From NCBI GenBank assembly GCA_945904955.1, contig CAMDPO010000003.1, forward strand, positions 1 through 64,000: a DNA stretch of 64,000 nucleotides, given 5' to 3'. The stretch's first letter is position 1; the number at the start of each line of letters is the position of its first letter. This DNA comes from Rhizobium sp. Q54 (GTDB lineage: Bacteria; Pseudomonadota; Alphaproteobacteria; UBA2966; CAIVPW01). Shown here piece by piece: positions 56,497 to 64,000 of this stretch. Made by a program: the position numbers and the translations under genes. Below the pieces are notes generated by a model. That model saw only the letters and a program-made list of their open reading frames with translations. It did no database searches and was not told where the DNA came from.

Positions 56497-57150
56497 ATGA
56501 TCCATCCCGATACGGAACTGCGGTTCGTCTCGCCCGCCGTCGGCTTTGGCGTGTTCGCGACGGCGGCGATCCCGCGCGGCACCCTGCTGTGGGTGGCGTG
56601 TCACTTCGACCGCGTGCTGACCGCCACCGAGGTCGATGGGATGGGCGCCGACTATCGCGCGGTGCTCGAGCGCTACGCCTACGTGGACAGCGCGGGCGAC
56701 TACAACCTGTGCTGGGACCTCGCCCGCCGGCTCAACCACAGCTGCGAGCCGAGCATGCGCGGGCTGGGCCAGCAATTCGACATCGCCGTGCGCGACATCG
56801 CCGCCGGGGAGCAGATCACCTGCGAGTACGGCGTCCTCAACCTGTCCGGTTCCTTGCGCTGTGCGTGCGGAGCGCCGACGTGCCGGGGAACCGTGCGCGG
56901 CGACGATGCGATGCGCCTGTGGGACGCGTGGGACGCCGAGATATTGGCCTCCCTGCCGCGCGCGCGCCACGTGCCACAGCCGTTGCTGCCGTTCGCACGC
57001 GCCGCCGTGCCGTTTTGGCGCTGGGCCGACGGCAGCGAGCCCTGCCCGAGCACGCGCCTCGACTATGCGGGGCGCTCCGCCCGAAGATGTCGACGTCGCG
57101 GACAACCCATGGGCGCTTCGTTCGGCACGATCACAGACATGACGACGTAG
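56497..57150 (+). CDS. SET-domain protein methyltransferase-like
   Basis: 217 aa with a near-complete SET domain: GFGVFATAAIPRGTLLW at the N-terminus, the SAM/active-site motif RRLNHSCEPSMR near residue 80, and AGEQITCEYGVL. A post-SET cysteine cluster CACGAPTCRGTV follows. The last 30 residues are basic and unlike the rest, possibly after a small frame slip. It probably methylates a lysine of a protein partner. It ends one base before the ABC transporter gene and leads a three-gene operon with it and a decarboxylase. It is divergent from soxC over 142 bp. Confidence 0.83.
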   Translation: MIHPDTELRFVSPAVGFGVFATAAIPRGTLLWVACHFDRVLTATEVDGMGADYRAVLERYAYVDSAGDYNLCWDLARRLNHSCEPSMRGLGQQFDIAVRDIAAGEQITCEYGVLNLSGSLRCACGAPTCRGTVRGDDAMRLWDAWDAEILASLPRARHVPQPLLPFARAAVPFWRWADGSEPCPSTRLDYAGRSARRCRRRGQPMGASFGTITDMTT

Positions 57151-57151
57151 C

Positions 57152-59314
57152 ATGTTTGGCTTCCTCCGCCGGTTGCCGACCCTGGTGCGCGGACACTGGC
57201 CGGCCTTCCTTCTCGTGACCTCGTTGTTCTTGGCGACCAGCGCGTTTGAAAGCGCGCTGCTGCCGCTCGTCATCCAGGTGCTGATCGACGACGTGCTGAC
57301 ACCGCGCAACGCGGCGCTGCTGGTGCCCTTGCTTGGCAGCGTGGTGGGCGCGGCCGTCCTTTATTGCGTCGTAGCGATCGGGCGGGACGTTTTGCACGCG
57401 CGCCTGAGCGAGACCCTGCTGGCGGGCGTGCGCGAGCGCCTCTACGTGCGCTTGCAGCGCCAGAGCGTCGGGTTCCACGCCAAGACGGCGACGCCGACCC
57501 TGGTAGCGCACTTCACGACGGACCTGAGCGCGGTGGAGCAAAGTCTTGCGTCCGGAATTCCGTGGGCGCTGACCGGCGTGCTCGGACTTTGCATCAGCAG
57601 TGGCCTGCTGTTCACGCTAGAGTGGAAGCTGGCGTTGCTGGCGACGGCGGGACTGGCACTGTCGACGGCTGGACCAACGCTGCTCGGCGGTCGCGCCCTG
57701 CGCGCGAGCCGGCGCGTGCGCGAGGAGCAGGCCCAGTTCGCGGCGCGCGTGCACGAGGACCTGGCGGCGCACCAGACCGTGCTGGCGTTCGGCATGCAGG
57801 GCAGCCGGCTGGCGCGGTTCCGCCACAACCTCGGTAACTACCTGGCATTGTCGACACGGGCGCAAATCCTCGGCGCGCTGGTGGAGCGGACGCCGAACGT
57901 CACCATGCTGGCGTTCAACATGGGCGTTCTGGTGGTGGGCTCGCTCCTGGTGTTCGGCGGCGACATGAGCATCGGATCGCTGGTCTCGTTCTACGCCCTA
58001 TCGACGGGCCTCAGCGCGTCGGTTGCCGCCATCACGTGGTCGCACCCGTACTTCATCGCGGCGGATTCGGGGCTCGGACGCATCGACGAGGCGCTGGCGG
58101 AAGAGGTCAGCGTCACCGACCGCAGCAACCCCGGCGAGGCGACGCCGCTGGCGGACGGCATCGAACTCGATCACGTCACCTTCGGCTATGCGGCGGACCG
58201 GCCGATCCTGCGCGACGTCAGCCTGCACGTGCCGCACAACACGTACTGCGCGTTCGTTGGGCCGAGCGGCTCGGGCAAGTCCACCGTCCTCAATCTGGTG
58301 CTGCGCTTCTTCGATGCCCAGCAGGGCACCGTGCGGTGGGATGGTCGTGACGTGCGCGATCTGACGCAGGCGTCGCTGCGCGGCCAGATGGCGGTCGTGT
58401 TCCAGGACAACGTCGTGTTCCGCGACACGGTGCGGGCCAACCTGCGGGTCGGCAGACCCGACGCATCCGACGAAGAGTTGCGCGCCGCGCTCGCCGACGC
58501 CGAGTTGCTGGACCTCGTCAACAAGCTCCCCAACGGCCTCGATACGATGCTCGGCGAGAGTGGCGTGCGCCTGTCGGGCGGCCAACGCCAGCGTCTTGCC
58601 ATTGCGCGCGCGCTGCTGCGCAACCCGTCCGTGCTGGTCCTCGACGAGGCGACCAGCGCCCTCGACCCGGCGACCGAGGCAGCGGTGAACGAGACGGTGC
58701 AACGGGTCGGGCGCTCGCGCACGGTGCTGTCGGTGACGCACCGGCTGTCGTCGACGACCAGCGCCGACCGCATCTTCGTTCTGGACGCGGGCACGCTTGT
58801 CGAAGCCGGCACCCACGAAGAGCTGCAGCGCAACGGCGGCGTCTATTCGCGGCTGTGGGCGAAGCAGAGTGGATTCGGCATCAGCTCCGAGGGCGACTGG
58901 GCCACGGTAGAGGCGTCGCGCCTCAAGCAGCTACCGCTGCTGAGCGATCTCTCCACCGACGCCCTCGAGATGCTGGCGCAGCAGTTCCAGCCGGAGATCT
59001 ACCCCGCCGACCGCGAGGTGGTGCACCAGGGCGATCCCGGCGACCGATTCTTCATCGTGGCGCGCGGGGACCTCGAAGTTATCGCGGATGACGCCGACGG
59101 CCCCAAGCGCATCGCCACGCTGCGCGACGGTGACTACTTCGGCGAGACGGCGCTCCTCTACGACCAACCGCGCTCGGCGACTGTGCGGACGCTGGCGCCG
59201 AGCGTACTGCTGTCGCTGCGTCGGCGTCCGTTCCTGGCCTTGCTGCAGACCCGGCCAGACTTGCGCGCGGCGATTGAGCGGGAAGCACAGCGCCGGCAAG
59301 CGCGCGTCGCATGA
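57152..59314 (+). CDS. ABC exporter with C-terminal cyclic-nucleotide-binding domain
   Basis: 720-aa half-transporter: six membrane segments (about residues 17-300) and an ATPase (330-570). The ATPase has Walker A GPSGSGKSTV, signature RLSGGQRQRLAIA, Walker B VLVLDEATSALD and switch His VTHRLS. A cyclic-nucleotide-binding domain follows (about 590-715) with cassette GETALLYDQPRSATV. No cysteine-peptidase domain is present. Export may therefore be gated by cAMP or cGMP (inference). The SET gene stops one base upstream, and the stop overlaps the decarboxylase start (ATGA). Substrate is unknown; the context suggests the product of the decarboxylase pathway. Confidence 0.88.
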   Translation: MFGFLRRLPTLVRGHWPAFLLVTSLFLATSAFESALLPLVIQVLIDDVLTPRNAALLVPLLGSVVGAAVLYCVVAIGRDVLHARLSETLLAGVRERLYVRLQRQSVGFHAKTATPTLVAHFTTDLSAVEQSLASGIPWALTGVLGLCISSGLLFTLEWKLALLATAGLALSTAGPTLLGGRALRASRRVREEQAQFAARVHEDLAAHQTVLAFGMQGSRLARFRHNLGNYLALSTRAQILGALVERTPNVTMLAFNMGVLVVGSLLVFGGDMSIGSLVSFYALSTGLSASVAAITWSHPYFIAADSGLGRIDEALAEEVSVTDRSNPGEATPLADGIELDHVTFGYAADRPILRDVSLHVPHNTYCAFVGPSGSGKSTVLNLVLRFFDAQQGTVRWDGRDVRDLTQASLRGQMAVVFQDNVVFRDTVRANLRVGRPDASDEELRAALADAELLDLVNKLPNGLDTMLGESGVRLSGGQRQRLAIARALLRNPSVLVLDEATSALDPATEAAVNETVQRVGRSRTVLSVTHRLSSTTSADRIFVLDAGTLVEAGTHEELQRNGGVYSRLWAKQSGFGISSEGDWATVEASRLKQLPLLSDLSTDALEMLAQQFQPEIYPADREVVHQGDPGDRFFIVARGDLEVIADDADGPKRIATLRDGDYFGETALLYDQPRSATVRTLAPSVLLSLRRRPFLALLQTRPDLRAAIEREAQRRQARVA

Positions 59315-60495
59315 CAGCGCCCTGGTGGCTGGGCGGCTCGCTCACCATTGGCGCCGCCGGACTCGAGATGGCCGGCCGCAGCGTGGCGGCGCTCGCGGCA
59401 GAGACGGACACGCCGCTGTACCTCTACGACTCCGCGCGCGTGCGCGCTCAAGTCGCCGAGGTGCGCGCGGCGCTCGCGCCGTTCCGGGATGCGCGCATCT
59501 GCTACGCCATGAAGGCCAATCGCTTCGGCCCCATCCTCGATCTGTTGCGCCGCGAAGGTGCCGATATCGATGCCTGTTCGCCGCGCGAGCTCGCGGTGGC
59601 GCGCAGTGCCGGATTTGCGTCCGCACAGATCTCGGTGACGGCCTCGTCTCTCTCCGACAGCGATCTGCATGCGTTCGCCGATGCAGGTGTGCACGTCAAT
59701 TTCGATCACGCTCCCACGCTGCGCCGCTACGCGGAGCTAGTGCCGCGCGGCACGCGGATTGGCCTGCGCATCGATCCGGGTGTGCACGTCGGCTATGGCG
59801 TCAACAGCCGTACCGACTACGGCGACAGCCGGCTCGGGCTGGTGCCCGAGGACACCGGCGACGCGCTGATGGCGGCAGCGGACGCCGGGCTCGTCGTGGA
59901 CACCCTGCACATGCACTTGGGCTGGGGCCTGCGCGCGCGGGATGAGGCCGATTTCCGCCGGGCGCTCGGCGTGCTCGCGGGACTTGCACCGCGCGTGCCG
60001 GACCTGCGCTGCATAAATGTCGGCGGTGGCCTGGGCGGGCGGCTGCGCCAGGCCGACGAGCCGCTCAGCGCCGGGCGTTGGGCTGCGGCGATCGCCGCGG
60101 TGTTCGGACACGGCGGGCCGACCATCGCCTGCGAACTGGGCACGCATCTGGTGGCGACCAGCGGCATGCTGGTGGCGCGCGTGACCGCCACCTGGACCAA
60201 GAATGGCGAGCACTGGGCGGGACTCGACGTCGGCCAGGCCGCCAACGTCTACGCCGCCCACTACGGACTGGAGCTCGAATTCGTCGTCGTCGACCGGCCT
60301 CTAGCGGCGGCGACCGAGCGACTCAGCATCGGCGGCAACATCAATGAATCGGGTGACGTGTTCGCGCGCCACCGGATGCTGCCGCCGCTTGCCGGAGGTG
60401 ACCGGATCGCCATCCTGCCGGCGGGCGCCTACGGATCGAGCATGGCGAGCGACCATTGCCTGCGCGGTGGATTCGCCGAGCGGCTGTTGCCATAG
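59311..60495 (+). CDS. Fold-type III PLP decarboxylase (DapDC/ODC-like)
   Basis: 394 aa, alanine-racemase-fold decarboxylase. The PLP lysine is in CYAMKANRFGP near residue 66. PLP contacts lie in DTLHMHLGWGL (near 200) and INVGGGLGGRL. The EPGR-equivalent reads CELGTHLVATSG, without the usual Arg. The position of the catalytic Cys-Glu-x-x-Asp motif reads GNINESGDVFARH, without Cys. These changes resemble decarboxylases of siderophore and other secondary pathways rather than diaminopimelate or ornithine decarboxylase. The ATG overlaps the ABC transporter stop. A short GGCC/GGCC hairpin with TTTTT follows at about 60496-60525. Confidence 0.85.
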   Translation: MTAPWWLGGSLTIGAAGLEMAGRSVAALAAETDTPLYLYDSARVRAQVAEVRAALAPFRDARICYAMKANRFGPILDLLRREGADIDACSPRELAVARSAGFASAQISVTASSLSDSDLHAFADAGVHVNFDHAPTLRRYAELVPRGTRIGLRIDPGVHVGYGVNSRTDYGDSRLGLVPEDTGDALMAAADAGLVVDTLHMHLGWGLRARDEADFRRALGVLAGLAPRVPDLRCINVGGGLGGRLRQADEPLSAGRWAAAIAAVFGHGGPTIACELGTHLVATSGMLVARVTATWTKNGEHWAGLDVGQAANVYAAHYGLELEFVVVDRPLAAATERLSIGGNINESGDVFARHRMLPPLAGGDRIAILPAGAYGSSMASDHCLRGGFAERLLP

Positions 60496-60664
60496 GCCAC
60501 ACTAAGTTCGCTGGCCTTTTTACACCCGGGGGGGCCGCGATTTTGTGAACGACGAGGCCTACCCTCCTCGGCCCTCCCCGGCTACCGTTAGGCTTATGCA
60601 GAGCGCGTTTCCGGGAGGGGAGCGTTGTCTCGGGCCAACAGGACCAAAGGGAGGCTTCCCGCGT

Positions 60665-61561
60665 ATGACTCAGCCCATCAAGGTCGACCAGAAGTACATC
60701 GAACTCTTCCATGACTACACGCACGCGATGATGCCGCGCCGCGTGTTCGTCGATCGCCTTACCATGATGGCCGGAGGCACCGTTGCGGCGTCCGCGCTGC
60801 TGCCGCTGCTCGAGAACAATTACGCCAAGGCCGCCATCGTCGAGCCGAACGACGCGCGCATCACCGTGACACGCGAAGAGATCGACGGCGGCGACGGCGT
60901 CAAGGTGAAGACCTTGGTGGCCAAGCCGCGCACCGCGACTGGCCGGTTGCCGACCGTCATCGTCATCCACGAGAACCGCGGCCTGAACCCGCACATCGAG
61001 GACGTGACTCGTCGCATGGCCGTCGAAGGCTTCCTCGCGCTCGGCACCGATTTGCTCAGCATGGCCGGTGGCTATCCGGGCACCGACGAAGCGGCGGCGC
61101 AGATTTTCGGCCAAGTGCAGCCGCCCAAGGCGGTCGCTGAGCTGCAGAACATCGCCAAGCTCGCTGCGGCCCGTCCGGATTCGAACGGCAAGGTCGGCGT
61201 CGTCGGCTTCTGCTGGGGCGGCGGTCGCGTCAATGACATCATGACGTCCACCGACACCCCGGCCAACGTTGCGGCCGGCGTCACCTACTATGGTGGCGGC
61301 ACAGGCTGGGCGGCGTTGGCGGCGAACGTGAAGGCGCCGCACTTGGTCCACCTCGGCGCCCTCGATACCGGCACCAACACCGGTAACGTCGCGTACGTCG
61401 ATGCGGCGAAGGCAGCCGGCAAGAACGTGACGGTGTTCCTCTACGATGGCGCCAACCACGCCTTCAACAACGACACCAACGCCGCGCGCTACCACGAGGC
61501 CTCGGCGAGGCAGGCCTGGACGCGCACGGTCGACTTCTTCAATCAGAACCTGAAGGCCTAG
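60665..61561 (+). CDS. Dienelactone-hydrolase family protein
   Basis: 298-aa alpha/beta hydrolase with the cysteine-type nucleophile elbow GFCWGG (near residue 180), the catalytic Asp probably in LGALDTGTN, and His in DGANHAFNND. An N-terminal segment RRVFVDRLTMMAGGTVAASA looks like a degenerate twin-arginine signal, so export is possible. AGGGAGG lies ten bases before the ATG at 60665. A strong terminator follows, so it is likely a single transcription unit. Confidence 0.88.
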   Translation: MTQPIKVDQKYIELFHDYTHAMMPRRVFVDRLTMMAGGTVAASALLPLLENNYAKAAIVEPNDARITVTREEIDGGDGVKVKTLVAKPRTATGRLPTVIVIHENRGLNPHIEDVTRRMAVEGFLALGTDLLSMAGGYPGTDEAAAQIFGQVQPPKAVAELQNIAKLAAARPDSNGKVGVVGFCWGGGRVNDIMTSTDTPANVAAGVTYYGGGTGWAALAANVKAPHLVHLGALDTGTNTGNVAYVDAAKAAGKNVTVFLYDGANHAFNNDTNAARYHEASARQAWTRTVDFFNQNLKA

Positions 61562-61586
61562 CCTTCAAGTTCGACTGTGGATACGG

Positions 61587-61620
61587 CGGGGAGGACCATG
61601 GTCCTCCCCGTTTCGTTTTG
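61587..61620 (+). terminator. Terminator of the dienelactone hydrolase gene
   Basis: A perfect 24-base palindrome (61587-61610; arms CGGGGAGGAC and GTCCTCCCCG around CATG) is followed by TTTCGTTTT. It lies 25 bases after the stop codon. Confidence 0.8.
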
Positions 61621-61657
61621 GCCGTATGCTGCGCCCCCCCAGCCATCGGGGGGGGGG

Positions 61658-61744
61658 GTGGCATTAATCACGACGCCCGGTGACAAGATCCAGACAGAGC
61701 GCGTCGGGCTCATGAACGACGGCACGGCCGTACCGATGCGCTGA
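61658..61744 (+). other. Possible tiny ORF or gene tail after a poly-G tract
   Basis: A C7 run and an 11-base G run (about 61634-61658) form a natural hairpin around AGCCATC. From GTG 61658 a 28-codon frame reads TPGDKIQTERVGLMNDGTAV and ends in TGA at 61744. The coding-like composition suggests either a tiny gene or the tail of a decayed one. Nothing else is recognised up to the next gene. Confidence 0.2.
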
Positions 61745-61825
61745 CGTCGGGGATCACGCGGCACAGGAGCGCCGAGCGGACCGCTCGATGTACACTTCTT
61801 GGGCAATCCTGGAGGGGAGGATTCC

Positions 61826-62467
61826 ATGATGCCCATCCGTTCCTTGGCCACGGCGGCCGTCGTGGCAGTTGGTTTGTTCGCGCTTACGCCTGCGTGGTCG
61901 CAAGGCATGACACCGGAGCAACAGCAGCTCTCGGGACTTATCGGCTCACCATCGTTCCGAGCATTCTTGCAAGAAGCCGTGGCTGGGAACGAAGCCGCCG
62001 TGTTCAAGGCGAAGTGCGCCGAACCAAAGGTGACGCGGGTTCTGGGATTCTTGATCGTCACGCCTCCGAACATCACGCAGCGCGGCATCGAGGCCGGCGC
62101 CTGGGTAACCCACGTCGAGGTCGACCGCTGCGGCACCACCGCGAGCCGCCGTATCCTCGCGCGGGTCGAGGGCGGCATCAATTCGCTGACCTCAACGGGG
62201 GTGTTGCCGGGCGATTTTCGCGGCGACCTGAAGCTCGAAACGGACGTCATCCGCACCGCCGTGATTGCGCTCATGGGGACGGCTGGTTGCCGTGACATCG
62301 CGCAGTTTGGCGTGAGCGACATCAAGGCGCTGACTCCCGTGACGGCCGCAGGGTGGAGCGAGACTTGGTTTGCCGAAGCGTACGGCAAGCCGATCACCGC
62401 CGTGGTCGACTACAAGCGCGACGCCACCGGAGTCGGGTTCAACGTTCACGACGTCAAGGTCCAGTAG
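61826..62467 (+). CDS. Exported protein of unknown function
   Basis: 213 aa with a signal peptide (IRSLATAAVVAVGLFALTPA, cleavage near residue 26). The mature part is mixed alpha/beta with three cysteines and no family that I recognise. A GGAGGGGAGG ribosome binding site precedes the ATG at 61826. Its TAG overlaps the GTG start of the ABC ATPase by one base, so the three final genes form one operon, and this protein may be a periplasmic accessory of the transporter (inference). Confidence 0.7.
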   Translation: MMPIRSLATAAVVAVGLFALTPAWSQGMTPEQQQLSGLIGSPSFRAFLQEAVAGNEAAVFKAKCAEPKVTRVLGFLIVTPPNITQRGIEAGAWVTHVEVDRCGTTASRRILARVEGGINSLTSTGVLPGDFRGDLKLETDVIRTAVIALMGTAGCRDIAQFGVSDIKALTPVTAAGWSETWFAEAYGKPITAVVDYKRDATGVGFNVHDVKVQ

Positions 62468-63363
62468 TGAGCGTGGCAGCCGTCACCGTCGAGAACGTCG
62501 TCAAGCGCTACGGCGGTGTCACCGCGGTCGATGGCGTCAGCCTGACGATCGCCGAGGGGGAAGTGTTTGCCCTGCTCGGCCCGAACGGCGCCGGCAAGAC
62601 GAGCCTGGTCGAAATCCTCGAAGGGCATCGCCGGCGCGACGGCGGCAATGTCCGCGTGCTGGGATTCGATCCGGCGAGCGGCGGTCGCACCATGCGCGAG
62701 CGCATCGGCATCGTCCTGCAAGAGGGCGGCCTGGAGGGCGAACTCACCGTCGTCGAAACGGTGCGCTACCACGCATCGCTGTTTCCGCGACCCAAGGACG
62801 TGGACGACGTCATCCGCGTCGTCGGACTGGAAGAGAAGCGGCGCTCCCAGGTGCGGCTTCTGTCGGGCGGACAGCGGCGGCGCCTGGAGCTGGCGCTCGG
62901 CGTGGTCGGCGATCCGGACCTGATCTTCCTCGACGAGCCGACGACTGGCTTCGATCCCTCGGCGCGGCGCCAAGCGTGGGACCTGGTGCGCGCGTTGCGC
63001 GGCTTCGGCAAGACCATCGTGCTCACCACCCACTACATGGACGAGGCGCAGGCCCTGGCCGACCGCATCGCCGTCATCGCCCGCGGCCGCATTGTCGCGG
63101 AGGGAACGCCGGCGACGCTGGGCGACCGTCACCTGCGCGGCGCGCGCGTGCGCTTCCGCCCGCCGGAGGGAACGAGCCTCGATGGCCTTCCGGCACCGTT
63201 TGTGCCGAGCGGTAGCGGCTGGGTCGAGGGGGAAACCAAGGCGCCCACCGAGACTCTGCACGCGGTCACCGCATGGGCATTGGCACGCGGCATCGAGCTC
63301 GACGGGCTAACCGTCATGCCGCCGAGTCTCGAGGACGTCTACCTGGACCTGACCCGCACATGA
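62467..63363 (+). CDS. ABC-2 type transporter ATPase
   Basis: 298-aa ATPase of the drug/polysaccharide-exporter (DrrA/CcmA-like) class. Walker A is GPNGAGKTSL, the Q-loop is IVLQEGGLEG, the signature is LLSGGQRRRLELA, Walker B is LIFLDEPTTGFDP and the switch is LTTHYMDEAQ. The C-terminal extension ends SLEDVYLDLT. The start GTG at 62467 overlaps the upstream stop; the stop overlaps the permease start (ATGA). Confidence 0.92.
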   Translation: MSVAAVTVENVVKRYGGVTAVDGVSLTIAEGEVFALLGPNGAGKTSLVEILEGHRRRDGGNVRVLGFDPASGGRTMRERIGIVLQEGGLEGELTVVETVRYHASLFPRPKDVDDVIRVVGLEEKRRSQVRLLSGGQRRRLELALGVVGDPDLIFLDEPTTGFDPSARRQAWDLVRALRGFGKTIVLTTHYMDEAQALADRIAVIARGRIVAEGTPATLGDRHLRGARVRFRPPEGTSLDGLPAPFVPSGSGWVEGETKAPTETLHAVTAWALARGIELDGLTVMPPSLEDVYLDLTRT

Positions 63364-64000
63364 CGCGGCCCAGCCTTTTGCGTTTGTTCCTGGTGCAGTT
63401 CGGTGCGGAGCAGCGCCTGTTCTGGCGTTCGCCGATCGCGGCGTTCTTCAGCGTCATCTTTCCGTTGCTGATGCTGCTGACGTTCGCGGCGTTGTTCGGC
63501 AACGACCGCATCACGCCGCTTGGGGTCACGGCATCGCAATTCTATGCGCCAGCGCTCGCGGTCTATGGCGCGGTCTCGACGGTCTACTGGAACCTGTCGA
63601 TGAGCCTGGTTACGTCGCGCGAGCTCGGCGTGCTCAAGCGCATCCGCGGCACGCCGATGCCGCCGTGGCTGATGCTCGGTGGGCGCCTGACGTCCTCGGC
63701 ATGGGTGGCGCTGCTGGCAGTCATCCTCATGGTGACTATCGGCGTGCTCGGCTACGGGGTCGCGTTGTACCCGCGTACTCTCGCGGCCGCATTCGTGACG
63801 TTCCTGGTGGGCGTGTCGTGCTTTGCCGCGCTCGGCTGTCTGATCGCCGCCCTGTCGCCCAACGCCAATGCGACCCCGCCCATGGCGGCGGCGACGCTGG
63901 TGCCGCTCGCGTTCATCTCCGAGGTGTTCATCCCGCCTTCGGCATCGTCGGCATCGTGGCTGACCACGGTCGCCGACTTCTTTCCCTTGAAGCATTTCGC
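63360..64000 (+). CDS. ABC-2 type permease (runs off the window)
   Basis: Open frame from ATG 63360 to the window end (213 codons, no stop). After a short cytoplasmic start come membrane segments AAFFSVIFPLLMLLTFAALF, WVALLAVILMVTIGVLGYGV and AAAFVTFLVGVSCFAALGCL. The cytoplasmic loop SRELGVLKRIRGTPMPPW is a hallmark of ABC-2 permeases. It is the partner of the overlapping ATPase gene. Substrate is unknown; the C-terminus is outside the window. Confidence 0.9.
   Translation, partial: MTRPSLLRLFLVQFGAEQRLFWRSPIAAFFSVIFPLLMLLTFAALFGNDRITPLGVTASQFYAPALAVYGAVSTVYWNLSMSLVTSRELGVLKRIRGTPMPPWLMLGGRLTSSAWVALLAVILMVTIGVLGYGVALYPRTLAAAFVTFLVGVSCFAALGCLIAALSPNANATPPMAAATLVPLAFISEVFIPPSASSASWLTTVADFFPLKHF

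Noticed and set aside
57050-57150. Frameshift at the 3' end of the SET gene
   Set aside because: The basic tail is odd and another frame is open, but no family sequence resumes in the other frame, so there is no firm evidence.

Overview
The window is a 64 kb, GC-rich, gene-dense chromosomal segment from an alphaproteobacterium, probably Rhodospirillales-like (inference). The signs are an NDUFA12-type complex I accessory gene, a DUF2155 gene and an mlaD gene downstream of accBC-aat, an RNase E ending in an RRKGWW-type tail, a ThiS-ThiG fusion, a B12-dependent ribonucleotide reductase, and an isc operon headed by iscR with two cysteine desulfurases. No rRNA, tRNA, CRISPR array or intact prophage was seen.

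Layout, left to right. 1-7.7 kb, leftward: cysE, iscR, a second cysteine desulfurase, iscS, iscU, iscA, hscB, hscA, fdx. This is a complete cysteine-to-Fe-S assembly line. 8-17 kb: an alpha/beta hydrolase, tyrS, an AsmA-like giant envelope protein facing glnE, and a PrxQ/Bcp peroxiredoxin. 17-21 kb: an M23 peptidase gene carrying a frameshift, coupled to a bactofilin gene; a DUF5681 gene with a palindrome in its promoter; a secreted thermonuclease-like protein; a SYLF protein; then about 600 bp of gene remnants. 21.8-27.7 kb, leftward: amiC, mrcA (PBP1A), a sulfotransferase-like gene, and prfB with a classical +1 programmed frameshift. 28-39.6 kb: rne, an APH-like kinase, an aminotransferase, an M48 peptidase with TPR-like repeats, a DsbA-like protein, a SulP-STAS transporter, a lone LolD-like ATPase, a thioredoxin-like protein and a DUF4870 protein. 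39.6-40.3 kb: an internally deleted IS4-family element inserted in a palindromic repeat. 40.3-44.5 kb: a beta-lactamase-fold protein without its catalytic residues, thiSG, and a GNAT/cyclic-nucleotide-binding fusion. 44.5-49.4 kb: aroQ-accB-accC-aat facing NDUFA12-mlaD-DUF2155-membrane protein. 49.5-54.5 kb: nrdJ with a structured leader, two tiny downstream genes and a strong terminator. 54.5-56.4 kb: a sulfite-dehydrogenase-type SoxC/SorA protein with a mono-haem cytochrome c. 56.5-60.5 kb: a translationally coupled trio of SET-domain protein, ABC exporter with a C-terminal cyclic-nucleotide-binding domain, and fold-type III PLP decarboxylase. 60.6-64 kb: a dienelactone hydrolase, a secreted protein of unknown function and an ABC-2 transporter whose permease runs off the end.

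Most genes are housekeeping: Fe-S assembly, cell wall, fatty-acid synthesis, translation termination, RNA decay and dNTP supply. The most promising undescribed material is the SET/ABC-cNBD/decarboxylase operon (56.5-60.5 kb), the GNAT-cNBD fusion (43.3 kb), the catalytically empty beta-lactamase-like membrane protein (40.3 kb), and the structured non-coding segments at 7.87-8.05, 49.5-49.97 and 54.24-54.46 kb. Function calls rest on motif recognition by eye; no database search was run.
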